This document shows, piece by piece, positions 59,801 to 64,000 of a DNA stretch of 64,000 nt. Source of the DNA: Lottia gigantea. Lineage: Eukaryota; Mollusca; Gastropoda; Lottiidae. A program made the position numbers and the translations under genes. The notes beneath the pieces were generated by a model. It worked only from the letters and a program-made list of their open reading frames with translations. It did no database searches and was not told the DNA's origin. Numbering within the stretch: the first letter of the stretch is position 1; every line of letters begins with the position of its first letter. The stretch spans positions 46,224-110,223 of the forward strand of contig NW_008708241.1 in NCBI RefSeq assembly GCF_000327385.1. Reading direction: 5' to 3'.

Positions 59801-62800
59801 ATAGGGGACACTGATAGCATCCATTTGCACCATTCAAATTTTCAATCAGATGTCTGAGGTTCTTTTGATTATATGAATTTGATGAGGTCACTATCACCAA
59901 GGTTAACAGCAGTTTTTGCTATAGTGAAATCATAAAGTGTTCCCAATACAAATGAAATTTTTAGAAAATTCGTTACAATCCCTTTAAGTAAATGACTATA
60001 TTCCCTTTAATCATGAAGTTTGATATTTAGATTTTTTATTGAATAATTAAAAAAAGCTTGTTATATAATACACATGTAATTAATTTGATTGGCATTTGGC
60101 ATTTTGAAACTATAATCTATATTTATTAGAGCATAAAATTTGTACTGTTTCTAATGTTACAAATAACATTAGTAAACTATTATACTATGAGTGTATGAGT
60201 TTGTTCAAATCAAACCCTTGATTCAGAGAGACTCATATTCTGATGTCATGAATGATGTTCACTTAAGTCAACTGTTATATTTTTTGAATGTAATAATGAT
60301 TACCATGGTTTACTTTATCAATATTCTGCATTTCGCCAGTGGATTTAACTAATCAAAATGAACATATTCATGATGCCTTTAGTCTTGTATTATTCATGAT
60401 GTTTCTGTGTTATATAGAAGTATATGAATTGTAAATAACATAATATCATATAGAGGATCGTAAACAAGTGCTTATGTAATATGAAATTTATTTGCCAGAG
60501 TTGCCAGATTTAATATTTCCAGAATCTTGGCGATGAAAATTTTTAATCTGGCACTGAATTTCATATTACATAAACACAAGTGAAAGATTCTATTTATCAC
60601 ACAACTATCAATAAGAGGAAATTTTCCTTAAATTCTTTCTATATTGGCCCATCATTTTAAGGTCAGTCTTTTTAAACCTTTCTACTCAGAAAAGATCTTG
60701 GTAAAAACAATTATGTGATACAATTTTATGCCGTTTACCATCTTCGTCAACTTCAAAGAATGATATGTTGTTCTGTTTACATGATGCATGAATACATGGC
60801 CTAATTTACATAGTTATTAACCGTTGCTATGAGTTCATATCGTTGTTATGAACCTGTGTTATCTACCAGAGAACAGAACTGTTGTGTGATAAAAATATTT
60901 ATTACATAATCCATAATGCAATATTAACTGGTTGCAGAGAAATAAGATAGAAATTTGTAATAATTTTCGACTATATTGAAGAGATAAGAGACAACTTTTG
61001 GACACTAAATTACATATATATAAATTTGTCTGTTTTTTTTTCAGCTTGATAAGGTCGGTGGTACCTTCCGACTAGGTAAAGAGAAAACAAAACCAAAGAG
61101 TACATCAACCTTTCCTAAAGGAGTACAGGATGACAATGGGTCCAATGGAGGGTTCGCACCAGACCCTTTTAATCAAATGGATAATATGCCGGATAAAGAG
61201 GTCCATGAAAAATTTGAAAAGATGCTAGTAAGAAATTTTTGTTATTGTTTCAGATCTTATTGAACATTTTTAAAAAGGCTTTTTTTTGCTTCACTGTCAG
61301 AGATGCTCATTTGGGTTTTTTTTTGGGGGGGGAGGGGGGAGATTTTTTTGGTTTAGTTGAAAAAGGAGCAAAATTGACATGTATCTGCCCAAATTGCTAT
61401 TCAAAAAGGAAAAAACACAAAAGTTCAAAGACGTAGACATGAAATGGGTCAAAACAAGTGTCTTTGAAAAAATTGTCAATGATGTTGCCAACACATGTTT
61501 CAGATATATAATCCTCATCAGTGGAGTGTGTTTCCAAAATTATTTTAATCATAATAACAATGAAATGTGTTTTGAAATGCCCTTGACTACTTTGTGGCTT
61601 TTGTTGTGTCTATTTTTGCTGAAATTTGTGGAACTATGTATGGATGAAATTTAGATATTTTTAATTTTTTTCCAGGATGATATGAATTTAACAGAAGAGA
61701 AGAAAGCACCATTACGTAAACGAGATATTACATTAAAAAGATCTATGTTAGCTATGCATTATAAAGGCGCCTCAAAGGTAACATGATTATAAAGTACTGC
61801 TATTGGAGATTGAATCTCCTGTAAAGCCTGCCACAGATGAGAGGAACTAGCTGAGCATCCTGCCTCGAGAGGCTGTCAACTGAGCAACATTCTCACTATT
61901 TTTTTCAATGCAGACGACAGCTCTCGTCTGAGCTATTATCTCACTAGAAAATCTTCGGCCAATTCCGAACGTCAAGGAAAACAACTGAAGAACGTTCGGA
62001 TTGCATCTGTGTCACATAAATGATCAAAATGACCTCATAAACAGCGTCTAGACACAGGAAGTTCAGCAAGCTGATCTTCTAAAATTGCATCATTCATGGT
62101 TACCGTTATGATACCATGTGATCTGTCAATGCATTTCTATTGGTTAGCTACTTTTTCTAGCTCAGCTGGCAGCTAAGACGCCCGCACACGGTGAATTTCT
62201 GGCCTGTTGAGGCAGAAAATATCAAACAAGATAGATATTTTCCTCACAGCCTCATGAGGCAGAAATCTCACTAAAAATTCAGTGCAGGAAACAGCTCAGC
62301 TAGTTTCCTCTCATCTGTGACAGGCTTAAGAACAAGTTTCAAATGAGTTAAAACTATTGGTTGCTGTATCTATGCCCATGTTTTTTTTCGTGAAATTTTG
62401 ATGTAACGTCAACATTTTTCATTTCCAAAAATCAAAGGACCTCTTAAATCTGTGGCACACGACCTTTTGTCCATCTGAGGCAAACGTAAGGGTAAACCCG
62501 GCAATTATTGAAGGTTTTGTCTTGTCACACACCTCTATGAACCTTAGCAAATTTTACCTTCTTTTAAAACAGGTTTTTTTATGTAATGACATAAGCTATC
62601 TACCAGAGACGGCCATTTTGATTTCAGAATGATTGTGTTTCTCGTAGTATTTTGTGAGTGGAAAGAGATGAGGCTCTCTCTTCATATACTGACAATAGTT
62701 AAAATTTGTTTTTTTTTTGTTTTTTCAGCCAAAAGGCGATACAGACACACCTCAAGATTTTATTAATGAATTATCTAATGCTGATTTAAAGGGAGAAAAA

Positions 62801-63771
62801 CGATTAAGAGTTTTAGAATCTTTAAGAGTTTCTTTAACTAGTAATCCTGTCAGGTAATATAAACTTTATCTTACCTTTAGATCTCATTATTACCAGTCTA
62901 ATTCATATTAGATCAAACTTTCCTTTCGTTTTTTTTATTTGCTGTATTTTTTAATGTAGCCACTTCATTTCGGGTCTAACTACAGCTGTCTTGAACATTC
63001 GTCAAATTAATCTTTTGACCTAGCTTGAATCAATCCAATTTCTACTCTCTCCACCGCTGGCATTTTGTGACGCAGTGTTTATCAGTTGAGGTTAAAAGGT
63101 TAATTTGAAGAACGCTAAAGAAGGCTGTCGTTAGACCCTAACTAAAGTGGCAATATTCAAAATAATAACGAATAACAAAAACAGGACGAAAGTTTTAATT
63201 TTACTGAAATATTACCATCCTTGAATTTTTTGCTTTGTTTATTTCTATTTTTTAAATCGCTCTACAAACAAAATGATGTATCCAACACTATTTTAACAGT
63301 AAAAAATAATTGTCATTGTATTTTGTAAATCACTGACTGCAAGACATTGGCCAAAATATCTTGATTTAGAGATGTTATGATTATTTGTTTTTAGTTGGAT
63401 TCAAGATTTTGGTGAAAAAGGTTTCAATGGAATTTTAAGAAATTTAACATACTGCTGTGATTCGTAAGTAGCCCTGATCATTTTTCTCCTACTCACAAAT
63501 TCCTAGTGCTTCTTGTTGTAAATGCAGTGTTCAGAAACTTCCATTTTGGTTCCAAAATTGAGATTTTGTGGAAGCAAGGTGAAGAATTACTGTCATCAAC
63601 GCAGTGGTAACAAATTTCTGCAAATCAAGGCAGATCCAGAGAGGTCATGAACCCAATTGAAGAATAATAAGAATTTTAATTTGAACGATTTTTTATTGAT
63701 ATTGCAGTAAATCAGATAGAAGAAGTACATATGAATGTGTACGATGTTTAAAAGCTTATATGAATAATAAG
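50833..63771 (+). CDS. DIAPH: Diaphanous-related formin, N-terminal part (continues past window)
   Basis: Six exons in view: 50833-50868, 61045-61227, 61676-61777, 62729-62853, 63395-63463 and 63708-63771. They give 193 residues with all phases agreeing, and the last donor (GTGAG) leads out of the window. Exon 1 encodes MDKKDATKRNSF, with an in-frame stop at 50815. From residue about 60 the sequence aligns with the GTPase-binding/FH3 region of DIAPH1-3: VHEKFEKMLDDMNLTEEKK, PLRKRDITLKR, LESLRVSLTSNPVSWIQDFG and VRCLKAYMNNK. These formins nucleate and elongate unbranched actin filaments; Rho-GTP binding to this region releases autoinhibition by the C-terminal DAD. FH1, FH2 and DAD are not in the window. 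Intron 1 is 10.2 kb and full of repeats. Adjacency to TDRD3 points to the DIAPH3 locus, but an invertebrate gene is likely pro-orthologous to all vertebrate DIAPHs. Confidence 0.93.
51106..51667. repeat. Tandem duplication, about 275-285-bp unit, two copies
   Basis: Copy 1 (about 51106-51376) and copy 2 (about 51377-51667) share gaatgacatattgtttatgg, agagtgagattttcttctat and ttaggctttgtacacttaca. Copy 2 has a short insertion (aaagagagtctggtaggcctg). It lies in DIAPH intron 1. Confidence 0.92.
52345..52412 (+). other. Hammerhead-like core motif, probable retroelement relic
   Basis: gtcctgatgag, a hairpin of ggat/atcc and then aaaacatg resembles the order CTGATGA - stem II - GAAAC of a hammerhead ribozyme, but the G of GAAA is not present. 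A similar segment lies at 57425-57460. Such motifs are known in Penelope-like retroelements and retrozymes. Weak call. It lies in DIAPH intron 1. Confidence 0.25.
53512..53779 (-). mobile_element. MITE family 2 copy (reverse), 3' end lost
   Basis: ttaagagggccaggtttgac begins it. The reverse interior (gaattttactttctatttct, ctggacacacatggattt) matches the family. It lies in DIAPH intron 1. Confidence 0.82.
53975..54190 (-). mobile_element. tRNA-derived SINE (family B), fullest copy
   Basis: Read on the minus strand it begins near tgtgaggttctatagcacag, has an A-box-like tagcacagtcgg and a B-box-like gggttctgatctc, and ends with tggtttggccaaggaccag. The 107-codon frame on the plus strand through this region is not a gene. 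It lies in DIAPH intron 1. Confidence 0.72.
54228..54592. mobile_element. MITE family 4, full fold-back copy
   Basis: It begins ttaaaggaatactacgtctt and ends taagacgtaatatcacatta, and the whole 365 bases fold on themselves around the palindrome aagattaagc. The right arm carries ccaggtaagt (54503-54512), an ideal 5' splice donor in the sense of DIAPH. It lies in DIAPH intron 1. Confidence 0.9.
54777..55162 (+). mobile_element. MITE family 1 copy
   Basis: ttaaagatgggttccctta and aaggaaagccatctttaa bound it, with a small internal duplication of ttcattta near the 5' end. It is about 386 bases, in DIAPH intron 1. Confidence 0.93.
55235..55330 (-). mobile_element. SINE family A fragment (reverse), diverged
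   Basis: gtagtgtgcaatgaagtaaa, ttttgtctggacagca and nearby blocks match the middle of SINE A in reverse with many differences. It lies in DIAPH intron 1. Confidence 0.5.
56351..56440 (+). mobile_element. MITE family 3, 5' fragment
   Basis: ttaaagggattgtaaagagg through catcaatttgcaccattcca matches the left arm; the rest is absent. It lies in DIAPH intron 1. Confidence 0.8.
56573..57315. repeat. Minisatellite, 60-bp unit, at least 12 copies, running into a gap
   Basis: The unit is tagaagtatattcttgtttt, gatcagttattatagtttat, tgtgggtatgttatgtatca. Copies are nearly identical, and the array stops abruptly at the 50-base gap, so its true length is unknown. It lies in DIAPH intron 1. Confidence 0.97.
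57316..57365. other. Assembly gap (50 N)
   Basis: A run of exactly 50 unknown bases, a common placeholder for a gap of unknown size, sits at the right edge of the 60-bp minisatellite. Confidence 0.99.
58000..58345. repeat. Minisatellite, about 22-bp unit, about 15 diverged copies
   Basis: The unit is taccagactttgaggtatga plus gc, with later units drifting to aacccaactttgaggt. It lies in DIAPH intron 1. Confidence 0.92.
58604..58985. repeat. Tandem duplication, about 207-bp unit, two copies
   Basis: tcaaatgctaggattatcat through ttgatatttgagg occurs at about 58606 and again at about 58813 with few changes; the second halves have diverged more. It lies in DIAPH intron 1. Confidence 0.9.
59262..59590 (+). 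mobile_element. MITE family 2 copy
   Basis: cttaaagggacatgttcgcc begins it; interior blocks are conserved and the 3' end is diverged (gacttttaaagg). It lies in DIAPH intron 1. Confidence 0.85.
59775..59988. mobile_element. MITE family 3 copy
   Basis: ggggacactgatagcatcca and the right end aaaattcgttacaatccctt match the family. The left terminus is diverged. It lies in DIAPH intron 1. Confidence 0.82.
60470..60575. repeat. Hairpin element, about 105 bp
   Basis: gcttatgtaatatgaaattt and its imperfect reverse complement gaatttcatattacataaac flank ccaga-type inner arms. It lies in DIAPH intron 1, about 470 bases before exon 2. Confidence 0.75.
61814..62328. mobile_element. MITE-like element with about 35-base inverted ends
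   Basis: taaagcctgccacagatgag plus aggaactagctgag at the left is mirrored by ctcagctagtttcctctcat plus ctgtgacaggctta at the right. It is about 515 bases and non-coding, in DIAPH intron 3. Confidence 0.85.
62955..63175. mobile_element. MITE family 6 copy
   Basis: gtagccacttcatttcgggt, cttgaacattcgtcaaatta and the mirrored right arm (ggttaatttgaagaacg, gaccctaactaaagtggc) match the copy at 24935-25300. It lies in DIAPH intron 4. Confidence 0.83.
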
Positions 63772-64000
63772 GTGAGACTTATTTGTAAATACGTCCAAAT
63801 ACACCAAATGGAAAATAATAGTATTTATTAAAAATTCACTATAGCATGATGGTACCTGAGCTTTTTCAATGTTGTGATTTATTCAAATTGACCTTGTAAA
63901 CTAATGATATTTTTGCTAAGATTCCACTGAATTTTTGGAATGTATTTTGGTGTTCAAAGAATCACTAGGGCCGTAAGTAGGGTGATTTGAGGCAAATTGG
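63772..64000 (+). other. Start of DIAPH intron 6
   Basis: AT-rich intronic sequence after the GTGAG donor, with no further exon before the window ends. Confidence 0.7.

Noticed and set aside
1-64000. Autonomous transposase, reverse transcriptase or virus-like genes
   Set aside because: No open frame in the window shows their motifs; all mobile elements seen are short and non-coding.

Overview
This is a window of an animal nuclear genome, AT-rich and built of small phase-consistent exons with GT-AG introns. I place it in a non-vertebrate bilaterian (a marine invertebrate such as a non-vertebrate deuterostome or lophotrochozoan) because the proteins keep full vertebrate-like domain order while the introns are full of MITEs, SINEs and minisatellites. 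The species cannot be named from the sequence alone. Two assembly gaps are present (14770-15417 and 57316-57365).

Four protein-coding genes are recognisable. From left to right: a Jupiter microtubule-associated homolog (JPT/HN1 family, minus strand, 8914-13553, 4 exons, 192 aa); the chromatin regulator Cramped (CRAMP1, plus strand, 15799-31472, 20 exons, 1028 aa); Tudor domain-containing protein 3 (TDRD3, minus strand, 40030-49603, 13 exons, 722 aa); and the 5' part of a Diaphanous-related formin (DIAPH, plus strand, 50833-63771 and beyond the window, 6 exons, first 193 aa). Every splice phase was followed by hand, and all four reading frames stay open across all joins. One candidate 27-codon exon of an unrecognised gene lies at 1010-1090 on the minus strand.

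The layout is two head-to-head pairs, JPT<->CRAMP1 and TDRD3<->DIAPH, lying tail-to-tail around an 8.6 kb repeat-filled gap. From general knowledge of the human genome, JPT2 and CRAMP1 are neighbours on 16p13.3, and TDRD3 and DIAPH3 are neighbours on 13q21.2. The window therefore appears to keep two old microsyntenic pairs side by side. The four proteins act in different processes: microtubules, chromatin/linker histone control, TOP3B and RNA-granule biology, and actin nucleation. I infer no shared pathway.

The rest is repeats. There are at least seven non-autonomous, MITE-like families with terminal inverted repeats, several of which begin and end in TTAA. There are two SINE-like families, one tRNA-derived and one with a conserved 3' domain, with a SINE nested inside a MITE. 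Minisatellites occupy CRAMP1 introns 7, 10, 15 and 17, the CRAMP1 3' flank, JPT intron 2, DIAPH intron 1 and the left flank. A 1.2 kb tandem duplication occupies the left edge. The most unusual signals are an array in CRAMP1 intron 10 that repeats a 10-mer identical to the 5' end of U1 snRNA and seems to descend from a MITE arm, an array in intron 15 that multiplies the exon's own splice donor, and a partial duplication of TDRD3 exon 7. I saw no autonomous transposon, virus-like element, CRISPR array, rRNA or intact tRNA gene.
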